Below are positions 39,324 to 48,800 of a stretch of 64,000 nt of DNA, piece by piece. The translations under genes and the position numbers were made by a program. This DNA is from Marivivens aquimaris (lineage in GTDB: Bacteria; Pseudomonadota; Alphaproteobacteria; Rhodobacterales; Rhodobacteraceae): contig NZ_JADBGB010000001.1 of the NCBI RefSeq assembly GCF_015220045.1, positions 2,597,001-2,661,000 on the forward strand, given 5' to 3'. The notes below the pieces were generated by a model. It ran no database searches. It saw only the letters and a program-made list of their open reading frames with translations, and was not told where the DNA came from. Within the stretch, counting starts at the first letter, position 1, and every line of letters begins with the position of its first letter.

Positions 39324-41676
39324 TGGCGAAAACCTTCAGCAAATGGCTCGTCGGGGTGCGCCCGAGTTTCAGCGCAGGCCACAGCGCTGCCGCCCCCGCA
39401 GCGATCAGCGCCTGCACGAGCAGGAACACGTAACTCGACGGGAAAACGAACATCGGTAGCCGCCAACCGAAAGCGGCCACGTTGACCACGGCCAGCAGCA
39501 CCCACGCCAGCGCCAGCCCCAGCGGAAGCGCAAAAACGAACGTCCACGCGGTCAGCATGACGGTCCGCAGGATCTCCAGCCGTTCCAACCGCCCGCGCGT
39601 CAGGCCCAGTGCCCAAAGCGGCGCAAGCTGCGGGATGCGCATCCCCGACAGGGTTAGAAGGCTCATCAGGATCGCGAAACCCGCCACCCCTAGGGTTAGC
39701 CAGTTCAGCGCACCCGTGACCGTAAACGTGCGCTCGAAGATATCGAGCGAGTAGGCCTTGATCCCCGCCTGATTGATAACATTCGCCTCGGGCAGACCGT
39801 AATCGTTCACAAGCTGATCGGTCAGCGCGCCCACGTCATCTGGCGGGATGCGCACCCCGTATCGCAGCGCCTGACTGTCGGGGTAGAGCCCTTTGAACGC
39901 CCCGCGCCCGATGATCACCTGCCCGATGGGATTGCCGTAATCGCCGTAAATACCGACGACCGGCAGCGTGATCCCCGGTAGCTCCAGCATATCGCCGAGC
40001 TGAAGATCGCCCCGATACGAAAGCTGTTCGTTAATCGCCACACCGTCACCCGCCTGCACGACATCCCACATCTGCGGGATCTGGCTGAGGAACCGCCAGT
40101 TGTCGCGGTAGGTGCGGTCATCAATCGGGCCGTAGAGTTCGGCGGGCAGGCCGTTCGCCTCAACGTCGATCTGCTCGATCGGCAGAACGGACTCCACCTT
40201 GCCCGTGAGGAAGCGCTCCAGCGCAACGGCGTCCTCTTCATCGCGAGCGGTCACGTAAAGCTCCGCCGCGAGCCGCTGGTCGAGGAAACCGACAAAGGTC
40301 TGCCGGAACGAAGACACCATCGTGGACACGCCGATATTCGCAGCCATCGCCAGAAGCAGCGCCGCGAGCGCGAGCGACAGGCCCGGCAACTGCTGGCGCG
40401 TATCGGCCCAGAACCACTCCGACAACGGCCCCTTGGCAAGCCGTTGACCGAGCGCAAGCGCAGCGTTCAGCACCATCGGCAACAGCAGCGCCGCGCCTAG
40501 CAGCAACGTGCCTAGCAAAGCAAAACCAGTTACTAATCCGTCGGCAATCACAGCAAACACGCCCGCCGACGCCAGCATGACCAGACCCGCTCCAGTCTGG
40601 ATCATCCGCCCGCGTCCCGCCTGCATCGACCACGCGCGCGGCTGTGCGCCAGCCAGCAACGGCATCCGCGACAGCTTCCACAAGGCAGAGGCAGAGGCCG
40701 CCATCCCGCCGAGCAGCGCGATGCCCAGCCCTGACAGCCACCACACCGGTCTGATCGCCAGCGTGCCCCCGACATCCGCGCCATAAAGCCCTTGCAATGT
40801 CGCCGCCACGTCGGGCAGCAAAGCCGCCGCGATGAAGTATCCGAGCACTACGCCAATCACTCCACCGAGCAGCGAAAGCACCGCCATCTCGGTCGCCATG
40901 ATCGCGATCACGGTCTTCAACGGCACGCCCAGCGCTCGCAGAGTTCGCACTAACGGCCTGCGCTGTTCGAACGCCAGACCCACGGCGCCGTTGACGATAA
41001 ATATACCTACGACGAACGACAGAAACCCGAAGGCGGTGAGGTTGAGGTGGAAACTATCCGTCAGCCGCCCGATGTCCGAGCCACCTTGCGGCGTCTGCAA
41101 GCTGAGGCCCTGAACAATGCTCTCCAAGGGCGGTTGACCGCGCGGCTGGTCCGGCAGGACCAGCAGCCGCGAAATGCCTTCGACTCCGAGCAGATCAGAG
41201 ACGAGGCCGATGTCACCAATCGCGGTATTCGGCGCAAGCTCGGGCATTTCGACCGTCGTCACGCCGTCCACAGACACGCCCGAGGCCACCCACAGCGTCG
41301 GCTCACTCGGCAATTCCGCCTCAATCGACAGTGCCGACGTTCCGATCCCCTGCGGCGCGGTCAGTGGCTCGACCCCGATCAGCCGCACGCCGTCCAATCG
41401 CCCCTCGACCACTGGGGACACCAGCCAACCCGCGCGGCGCAGCGCCACGTAGTCCTCGACCGAAATCGGCAATCCGCTGTTGGCGGTAATCTGCGCGTAC
41501 TGCCCTTCGCCCAGCGTCGCGGCGGCGGCATCGTAGCTCGCCCGCGCTTCGGCGTTGATCGCCTGCACACCGGACCACAGCGCCGTCGCCAGCGCCAATC
41601 CGGCCAGCAGCGTGAAAAACTGGAGCCAGTTGCGCCGCCAGTAAGAAGGCAGCGCGATGAGGGCCTGCCGCCTCAC
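39313..41676 (-). CDS. FtsX-family ABC transporter permease
   Basis: 787-residue inner-membrane permease with one N-terminal helix (YWRRNWLQFFTLLAGLALATA), a large periplasmic domain, and several more helices in two FtsX-like groups (FLSFVVGIFIVNGAVGLAF; LTLGVAGFAILMSLLTLSG). Long MacB/LolE-like permeases with two FtsX units of this kind export lipids, lipoproteins or peptides mechanically through the periplasmic domain. It overlaps the ATPase gene by ATGA and the lipocalin gene by 11 bases. Confidence 0.9.
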   Translation of the reverse strand: MRRQALIALPSYWRRNWLQFFTLLAGLALATALWSGVQAINAEARASYDAAAATLGEGQYAQITANSGLPISVEDYVALRRAGWLVSPVVEGRLDGVRLIGVEPLTAPQGIGTSALSIEAELPSEPTLWVASGVSVDGVTTVEMPELAPNTAIGDIGLVSDLLGVEGISRLLVLPDQPRGQPPLESIVQGLSLQTPQGGSDIGRLTDSFHLNLTAFGFLSFVVGIFIVNGAVGLAFEQRRPLVRTLRALGVPLKTVIAIMATEMAVLSLLGGVIGVVLGYFIAAALLPDVAATLQGLYGADVGGTLAIRPVWWLSGLGIALLGGMAASASALWKLSRMPLLAGAQPRAWSMQAGRGRMIQTGAGLVMLASAGVFAVIADGLVTGFALLGTLLLGAALLLPMVLNAALALGQRLAKGPLSEWFWADTRQQLPGLSLALAALLLAMAANIGVSTMVSSFRQTFVGFLDQRLAAELYVTARDEEDAVALERFLTGKVESVLPIEQIDVEANGLPAELYGPIDDRTYRDNWRFLSQIPQMWDVVQAGDGVAINEQLSYRGDLQLGDMLELPGITLPVVGIYGDYGNPIGQVIIGRGAFKGLYPDSQALRYGVRIPPDDVGALTDQLVNDYGLPEANVINQAGIKAYSLDIFERTFTVTGALNWLTLGVAGFAILMSLLTLSGMRIPQLAPLWALGLTRGRLERLEILRTVMLTAWTFVFALPLGLALAWVLLAVVNVAAFGWRLPMFVFPSSYVFLLVQALIAAGAAALWPALKLGRTPTSHLLKVFANER

Positions 41677-42341
41677 GCGACCTGTCCCGCCCGAAGATGC
41701 AGACGCCGATCCAGCATCGCGGCCAGCGCGCTCGAGTGGGTCACCATGAGCAGCGCCGCCCCCGTCTCGCTGACAAGCTCCAGCATCAGTGCGATCACCT
41801 GCACAGCGGTTTCCTCGTCAAGGTTGCCCGTCGGTTCGTCCGCCAACACGAGCGCGGGCCTCGCCGCCAGCGTCCGCGCAATCGCGACGCGTTGTTGTTG
41901 GCCGCCCGAAAGCTGCTCGGGATATTTCCCAAGCTGCTCCGTCAGCCCGATCCGGTCCGCGAGTCGCTGACACCAATCGGCATCGTATTTCCCCGCCAGC
42001 CGCGCATGGAATGCGATATTCGCCTCGACCGTCAGCGAGGGTATCAGGTTGAACTGCTGGAAGATGACGCCGACCACATCGCGGCGCAGATGGGCGCGTC
42101 CCGCCTCGTCGAGTTGCCCGACATTCGTCTCACCGACAAACACGTCACCCGCATCGACCACATCCAGCCCCGCAGCCAGATGGAGCAGCGTGCTCTTCCC
42201 GCTACCGGACTCGCCCGTGAGCGCCAAAGTCTCACCGCCAGCGAGGTCCAAAGAGACACCTTTGAGCACCTGAACGGTCTGGCCCGCGCTCACGTAACTC
42301 TTTTGCAGGTCGCGAATTTTTAGCACATCGGCCTCCGGCAA
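41673..42341 (-). CDS. ABC transporter ATP-binding protein (LolD/MacB type)
   Basis: 222-residue ATPase with Walker A TGESGSGKSTLLHL, Q-loop FQQFNLIPSLTVEANI, signature LSGGQQQRVAIARTL, Walker B VLADEPTGNLD and the switch histidine in VTHSSALA. Short, single-domain ATPases of this subtype pair with FtsX-fold permeases. First gene of a three-gene operon with the permease and the AttH-like protein. Confidence 0.93.
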   Translation of the reverse strand: MPEADVLKIRDLQKSYVSAGQTVQVLKGVSLDLAGGETLALTGESGSGKSTLLHLAAGLDVVDAGDVFVGETNVGQLDEAGRAHLRRDVVGVIFQQFNLIPSLTVEANIAFHARLAGKYDADWCQRLADRIGLTEQLGKYPEQLSGGQQQRVAIARTLAARPALVLADEPTGNLDEETAVQVIALMLELVSETGAALLMVTHSSALAAMLDRRLHLRAGQVA

Positions 42342-42390
42342 TCAGGGTTGCTGCAAAACTAGCACCCCCTGCCGGACAGTCTATGACCTG

Positions 42391-42504
42391 TCAGGGGTTT
42401 GCCGTCGCAAGACAGGCCGCCATCGCCAGAAACAGCAGCGTCAGCCCGTAGAAAGCATTACGCAGTGGCTCCTCCTTCGGATCGTTCATCCAGTCTTCGG
42501 CCAT
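42391..42504 (-). CDS. Possible small membrane protein
   Basis: 37-residue ORF with an acidic N-terminus (MAEDWMNDPKEEPLRN) and one hydrophobic helix (AFYGLTLLFLAMAACLA). The frame stays open upstream but has no convincing start codon or ribosome site, so the 5' end is uncertain. The stop lies in an inverted repeat (CCCCT/GGGGA arms near 42366-42397). It may be a real small membrane protein divergent from the thiolase gene, or chance. Confidence 0.35.
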   Translation of the reverse strand: MAEDWMNDPKEEPLRNAFYGLTLLFLAMAACLATANP

Positions 42505-42618
42505 GGACGCGAGCTTGAGGGGGATGTCCGAGTTACGGTTCGTGCGCTCGGTGACGGGACGTTCCGCTTCTCTGCCTTGTTCGTGCGCAATATCCTCTCG
42601 CTCAACAGGAGGACCCTC

Positions 42619-43794
42619 ATGAGCGATATCGTAATTCTGTCCGGCGCACGCACGGCCATCGGTACTTTCGGCGGAAGCCTCGCGCAGACGCCGCCGATCG
42701 AACTGGGCACCGTCGCCGCGAAGGCCGCCATCGAACGCGCTGGAATTGAGCCTGATCGGATCGGCAGCACTGTCTTCGGCCACATCATCAACACCGAGCC
42801 GCGCGACATGTACCTCAGCCGCGTCGTCGCGATGCAGGCAGGCGTTCCGCAAGAGACGCCCGCGATGAACGTGAACCGCCTCTGCGGGTCCGGCGTTCAG
42901 GCGATTGTCTCGGCGGTTCAGGGCCTGATGCTGGGCGACGCGGACTTCGCACTCGCTGGCGGAGCCGAGAATATGACCCGCTCGCCCTATATCCTCCCCG
43001 ATGCGCGGTGGGGCGCGAAGATGGGCGATGTCCGCGCGCTCGACATGATGCTCGGTGCGCTGAACTGCCCCTTCGGCACCGACCACATGGGTGTCACCGC
43101 CGAAAACGTCGCCGCCCGCTACGGCCTGACCCGCGATGATCAGGACGCCTTCGCGCTCGAAAGCCAGAAGCGCGCAGCAGCCGCGATTGAGGCGGGCCAC
43201 TTCGACAGCCAGATCGTGCCCGTGGAAGTGAAGGTCAAACGTGACACGGTCGCCTTTGCCCGCGACGAACACCCCAAGGCGACGGACGCCGCCGGCCTCG
43301 CCAAACTGCGCCCCGCGTTCCAGAAGGACGGCACCGTCACCGCTGGCAACGCGAGCGGCATCAATGACGGCGCTGCCGCGCTGGTTCTGGCCCGCGCCGA
43401 TGCGGCAGAGGCGGCTGGTTTCACGCCGAAATTCCGCGTGGTCGGCTATGCACACGCTGGCGTCGATCCGACCGTGATGGGCCTCGGCCCGATCCCTGCC
43501 GTACGTAACCTGCTCAAGCGCACCCGCCTCAGCATCGCAGACTTCGACGTGATTGAATCGAACGAAGCTTTCGCGTCCCAAGCCCTCGCCGTGTCCAAGG
43601 AATTGGACCTCGACCCCGCCAAGGTCAACCCGAACGGCGGCGCAATCGCCCTCGGCCATCCGGTCGGTGCGTCGGGCGCGATCATCACGGTCAAAGCGAT
43701 GTACGAGCTTGAGCGCACGGGCAAACGCCTCGGCCTCGTCACCATGTGCATCGGCGGCGGTCAGGGCATCGCGCTGGCAATTGAAAGGCTCTAA
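42619..43794 (+). CDS. Acetyl-CoA acetyltransferase (thiolase)
   Basis: 391-residue thiolase that condenses or cleaves acetoacetyl-CoA/3-ketoacyl-CoA. Catalytic residues are visible: nucleophile Cys in NVNRLCGSGVQAIV, His in NPNGGAIALGHPVGASGA, and second Cys in MCIGGGQG. The ATG at 42619 follows AGGAGGA. No other fatty-acid or polyhydroxybutyrate gene is adjacent. It overlaps the convergent pbpC gene by 4 bases. Confidence 0.92.
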   Translation: MSDIVILSGARTAIGTFGGSLAQTPPIELGTVAAKAAIERAGIEPDRIGSTVFGHIINTEPRDMYLSRVVAMQAGVPQETPAMNVNRLCGSGVQAIVSAVQGLMLGDADFALAGGAENMTRSPYILPDARWGAKMGDVRALDMMLGALNCPFGTDHMGVTAENVAARYGLTRDDQDAFALESQKRAAAAIEAGHFDSQIVPVEVKVKRDTVAFARDEHPKATDAAGLAKLRPAFQKDGTVTAGNASGINDGAAALVLARADAAEAAGFTPKFRVVGYAHAGVDPTVMGLGPIPAVRNLLKRTRLSIADFDVIESNEAFASQALAVSKELDLDPAKVNPNGGAIALGHPVGASGAIITVKAMYELERTGKRLGLVTMCIGGGQGIALAIERL

Positions 43795-45815
43795 CGCAGC
43801 TCGATTTCGGTGCGGGCCGACTGGCCCGCGCTGTCGATCACGGTCAGCGTCTGAAAGCCCAAACCGAGGTCGAATTGCATCTCCCGCTCGCGGGAGGTCA
43901 GCACCACATCGCCGTTCGCCAGCCACGTGAACGGCGGCGCGCCTTCGTTGACACGGGCAAAGACAGAGCGCCCTTCGACTATCGCTCCGGACGGCGGGAA
44001 TGCGAACTCCGGCCCCGTTTCGAGCACGACCTCACCGCGCGGGCGGAACCGTTGCAGCGGCCTCGGCAGATCGGACGTCCCGACGATCAAAGTCGCCTCG
44101 GGTGGCGCCGGAATAGGGTCTATTTCGGCCTTCACGCGCTCGAACGCCTCGAACATCACAGGCGCGGCGAGTTCTCCACCAAAGGCCCCCGACACGGGCG
44201 TTCCGTCCGCGCGGCCCATCCAGACGCCGACTACATGCCGCCCGTCGAACCCGACCGCCCACGCGTCGCGGTGGCCGTAGCTGGTCCCCGTTTTGTAGGC
44301 GATGCCCTCGGACAGATAGCCGGCAGGGCGCGGCACTTCGCGCAGAATGTCGGCCAGTTCCCACGCTGCGACCTCGCCCATGATCCGGCGCGGCGCGAAG
44401 CCTTCGGTGGGGCTGGCAAAGTGGCGCAGGTCGACCTGCGTCCCGCCATGCGCGATGCTGGCATAGACCCGCATCAAATCCTCCAGCGACACACCCAGAC
44501 CGCCCAGCGCAATCGCGAGGCCGGGCTTGCCGCCGGGAATGTCGGGCTGCACGCCGGTGCGCCTCAGCCCCCAGACAAGGTGCTGCGGTCCCATACTATC
44601 GAGCAGAGACACCACGGGGATGTTCAGCGACAGTTGCAGCGCGGTCCGCACCCGCAGTTCACCGCGATACATGCCATCGAAATTCCGCGGTGCGTAGCCG
44701 TCGAAATCGACGGGGCGGTCGGCGATCAGCGTCTCGGGATGGACCATGCCCTGATCAAACGCGAGGCCGTAGATCAGCGGTTTCAGCGTCGAGCCTGGCG
44801 AGCGAACCGCCTGCGTGAGGTCGACAAAACCCGCCGACTGGTTCGCCTCGTAGCTCGCCGACCCGACCGAGGCGAGCACCTCGCCCGCCGTGTGGTCGGC
44901 CACCATGATCGCCACCTGCACGCGGTCGCTCCGGCTCCTCACGGTTTCAGAGGCGAGGCGCTCCAGCCGCCGCTGCATATCGCCGTCGATCGTCAGCCAA
45001 TAGCGCTGCGCGGAACCGTCTGTCACACGATCCGCGAGGTGGGGCGCAAGCGCGGGGAAATCCTGTCTTTCGCTTGGAATAGGCTCTGTTTGGGCAGCTG
45101 CGAAGGTATCTGTGTCCGCCACCTCCTGCCCCAGCATCCTTTCCAATACCCGCTCCCGCGCGGCTTCGGCATTCTGCGGATTCCGGTCCGGCCTGCGCAC
45201 CTCGGGCGACTGGGGCAAAGCCACCAACAACGCTGCCTCAGCGGTCGTCAAACGAAGTGGCGGCTTCCCGAAATAGGCCAAAGACGCCGCGCGGACGCCT
45301 TCCAGATTGCCCCCAAAAGGCGCGCGGTTGAGGTAGAGCGTCAGGATCTGCTCTTTGTCCAGAACGCGCTCCAACGCCAGCGCAACGCGCACCTGTCGCA
45401 GCTTGCCTTGCCACGACCCAGTCCCGCTATCCTCCAGCAGACGCGCGACCTGCATCGTGATCGTCGACCCGCCGGAGACGATCTCTCCGCTCGTCACCGC
45501 CTGCCCTACCGCGCGCGCCACAGCGATCCAGTCAACGCCGTGATGGCGCATGAACCGCTGGTCCTCGTAGGCGATGAGCATGGCCATGTAATCGGGGTCC
45601 ACGTCCTCGATTGCCGCCTCCAACCGCCAGCGCCCATCCGCGACCGTGTATGCCCGCAGCAGATCGCCGTCGCGGTCCAGCACCTCGACCGAGGTTTCGG
45701 CCATCAGGCTCGGCAGCTCGGTCGTGTCGATCCAGTGATCAAGCGCAGCGCGGCCCTCGGCAAAGGCCAGAAGCCCCGCCGAAAGGCAGATCAGCGCTGC
45801 GCCAACCCGTTTCAC
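43791..45815 (-). CDS. pbpC: Penicillin-binding protein 1C
   Basis: 674-residue bifunctional peptidoglycan synthase-type protein: an N-terminal membrane anchor (VGAALICLSAGLLAF), a GT51 glycosyltransferase domain with the catalytic glutamate in LIAYEDQRFMRHHGVDW, a transpeptidase domain with SPGSTLKPL (SxxK) and KTGTSYG (KTG), and a C-terminal PBP1C-specific domain (about 580-674). The GTG start at 45815 overlaps the stop of the macroglobulin gene (GTGA). pbpC next to a yfhM-like gene is the standard pairing, thought to couple wall repair to protease trapping. Confidence 0.93.
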   Translation of the reverse strand: MKRVGAALICLSAGLLAFAEGRAALDHWIDTTELPSLMAETSVEVLDRDGDLLRAYTVADGRWRLEAAIEDVDPDYMAMLIAYEDQRFMRHHGVDWIAVARAVGQAVTSGEIVSGGSTITMQVARLLEDSGTGSWQGKLRQVRVALALERVLDKEQILTLYLNRAPFGGNLEGVRAASLAYFGKPPLRLTTAEAALLVALPQSPEVRRPDRNPQNAEAARERVLERMLGQEVADTDTFAAAQTEPIPSERQDFPALAPHLADRVTDGSAQRYWLTIDGDMQRRLERLASETVRSRSDRVQVAIMVADHTAGEVLASVGSASYEANQSAGFVDLTQAVRSPGSTLKPLIYGLAFDQGMVHPETLIADRPVDFDGYAPRNFDGMYRGELRVRTALQLSLNIPVVSLLDSMGPQHLVWGLRRTGVQPDIPGGKPGLAIALGGLGVSLEDLMRVYASIAHGGTQVDLRHFASPTEGFAPRRIMGEVAAWELADILREVPRPAGYLSEGIAYKTGTSYGHRDAWAVGFDGRHVVGVWMGRADGTPVSGAFGGELAAPVMFEAFERVKAEIDPIPAPPEATLIVGTSDLPRPLQRFRPRGEVVLETGPEFAFPPSGAIVEGRSVFARVNEGAPPFTWLANGDVVLTSREREMQFDLGLGFQTLTVIDSAGQSARTEIELR

Positions 45816-48800
45816 TCGATGACCGTGACAGTGCCCGCATCGCTCCACGCGCGGTGGTCAGGACGGTACATATCCTCGACGCTCGCGGCGGGATGATGGT
45901 ACGCGCCGGGGGTCGTCGCACGGACGATGTAGGCCAAAGTGAACGGATCGTCAGAGCGCCAATCGACCGCTGCAAGGAAGCGGTCGGCGAGGAACTGCGA
46001 CGACTCCGCATCGACCGACTCCAGCCAGTTCAGGTTTGCAATCGCACCGCCGCTGACAAGGTTCGGATTGTCGATCTCGAAACCGGCGGGCAGCGGATCG
46101 TTGACCATGAGGCGGCCTTCCTGATCGCCCAGCGGATCGACCCGAACGACAGCCACGAGGCGCTCTCCGGCAGCAACAGGCTCGGTCAGGTCAACCGCGT
46201 TGCCGTCCAGATCATAGTACGCACGGCTGATCGCATAGGCTTTGCCGCCTGCAGGCTCCGGCTGCTCTGGCACGCCATAGGTTGTGACCGTCAGCGCGGT
46301 GCCTTCATCGCCATTGTTCGCGACGAGCACAGGATTCGCGGCGTCGCCCTCCAGCATACGCACCAGCGGGCCGTCGGGCACCTCGCCATTCAAAGTGATC
46401 CCTGCATCGGCAAAGCTGTTGGTCAGCGCGTTGGCGGCAAGCAGGGTCCAGACGGCCTCTTGCGTCGAGGCACGCTCGCCTACGCCGACCAGTCGCGACA
46501 CCATCGCATCCGCGTTCACCGCATTGCTATTCGCTTCGCTCGCGAGGGTCAGCACTGCAGCGGTGTCGCGGCGATAGGTGCCGTAGTCGCTCCGCCACGT
46601 ATTCGGCTCTGTTCCGGCATCACGCGCGACGATCCGGTCTTCGGCCATGTGGAACAGACGGTCAGCGCGCTGCTGCTCGCCGTAGCTCGCCAGCGCCGCC
46701 CCAAGCTGGGCGAGCGCGAGTGGAGAGCCGAAATCGGCTGCTTTCTGGTCCGCGTAGTAGCGCAGATCACCGACGGGCGCGGCGTTCTCGCGAGCCAGCA
46801 CGTAGAGCGCATAGGCCAGATCAGTCGCACCGCTATCGAAGTCGGGATAGTAGTTCACAGCATTCCGCAGATTATCGACGGCACTCTCGAACGCGCGGTC
46901 GGGCACGTCGTAACCAAGCTCCCGCGCACGACTGAGGAAGTCGGTCACGTAAGCATCCAGCCACAGATCGCCCGACGACGGGTTCCAGAGGCCGAAGGCG
47001 CCGTTGCTGTCCTGATTGCCCAGCACCTCGGTGATCGCCTGTCCGATCCGTTCGTCCAGATCGTCAGCCGTATCCAGCCCCATCACATTCGCCAACGCGC
47101 CCATATAGAGCAGCGGCATGGCGCGGGACGTGATCTGCTCGGTGCAGCCGTAGGGGTACTGATCAAGCGCCAGCAGCAGACCCGGCGCATCGAGGCGCGC
47201 GAGCGCACCGACCGACAGGGTCGCCTCGCCCGTGCCATCCATCAGACCGTCAAAGACAGAGCGGTCGAACAGGAAGGTATCACCCGCCGCGAGCGTCATC
47301 CGCGACTGGCGGACGATAGCGGGATCGTTGACCTCGACGGGGAGGGAAATGACCTTGTCCAGAGTCTCTCCGTCAGGTGTCGTAAGGGTGAAAGTCACAT
47401 GGTGCAGCCCGACCTCTTCGGCAAAAACAGGCAGTGTTAGGGTCACATTTCCGCCTTCGGGCAGGTTGACCGAAGACGGAATGGCGCTGGCGTCGATGAC
47501 CACGCCATCCGCACTCACCGCCACGCCCAACTCGCCTGCAGGACCGTCGGTATGCGTGATCTCCATCAAGATGCGCGAGGTATCTTCGGGTGCCATAAAG
47601 CGGGGTGCGGAGACCGTCAGGACGACCGGATCGCGGACGATCACGTCCTGCGACGCTTCGCCGACGCCGGTGTCGGACCACGCGACTGCCATGACTTTGA
47701 CCGTGCCGTTGAAGGCAGGCAGATCGAAGCTCACATGCGCCTTGCCATCCGCGCCAACCTCAACAGGGCCGGAGAAGTAAGCGACCAGTTCTTCAGTCGG
47801 TGGCGGCGCTTCCATCCCCATCGGAGAGATCCCGTCACCACCAGAGCGCACATTGCCGAGGCTACCATTCAGCCCGTCGATCAGGTCGCCGTAGATGTCC
47901 CGCAGTTCAATACCGAGGCGGCGCTGGCCGAAGTAGTACGCGGTCGGCTCGGGCGCTTTGAAATTGGTAAGGTTGAGTATGCCGACATCGACGGCGGCAA
48001 CGGTCACCCACGCCTCGTCCCCTTCGATCAGACCGTCCACATCGACAGTGATGTCCATTGGGCCGCGCGGGCGCATCTGCTCAGGTAGGTCCAGCGACAC
48101 CGCAAGTTCCCGATCTCCGGGCGCGATGGCGGCGTAGGCAAGGCCCATGCTGCGCGCGGGATTATGTCCGGCGGCCACGTCCATTGGACGGATGACCGAG
48201 GCGGTGACGTAGGCCCCCGCCCCCCATTCGTCAGTGACGCTCAGCGGGATCAGGTTTTCTCCCTCGCTCACCTCGACGGTTTCCATGTGGATCACGTGGT
48301 TCGACAGGACGCTGACCAGCGCGGTGCCGGCGTAGCGCGGCACGATGCGCAGGGTCGCGGTGTCGCCCACAGCGTAATCCTCAGCGTCCAGCGACACGTC
48401 CAGCACGTCGGGCGTTTTCTGGCTGTCGGCGGGCACGTACCAGCCCGCATAGTAGCTGACCGAGGACGCGATCTCCGCGTCTTCGCTGCTCTCCACGACC
48501 AGCTCATATTCGCCCCACGTCGTCGGCGCCTCGACCGACACCGCGCCGTTGCCGAGCGTGATGCGGCCCGAGGCCACCCGTTCGCGCGTGGTCACGAGGT
48601 TCCAATCCCAGCGACCGTCGATCGAATACCACTGATAGCGGTTTGTCAGGCGATTGACGGTCCAGTCGGCCTCCATCGCGGTTTCCTGAAGGTCGGAGCC
48701 AACGCCCACGACCTCGAACGAAGCGGTCGCGTTCTCGGCCACGTCACCGTCAAAGAGCGGCTTAATCCCGATGAGGTTCTCGCCAGACAGCACCGTCGCT

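Noticed and set aside
42391..43926. A 511-codon minus-strand frame opposite the thiolase
   Set aside because: Most of it mirrors the thiolase coding strand and has no family features. Only its final 37 codons, beyond the thiolase gene, were kept as a low-confidence small protein.
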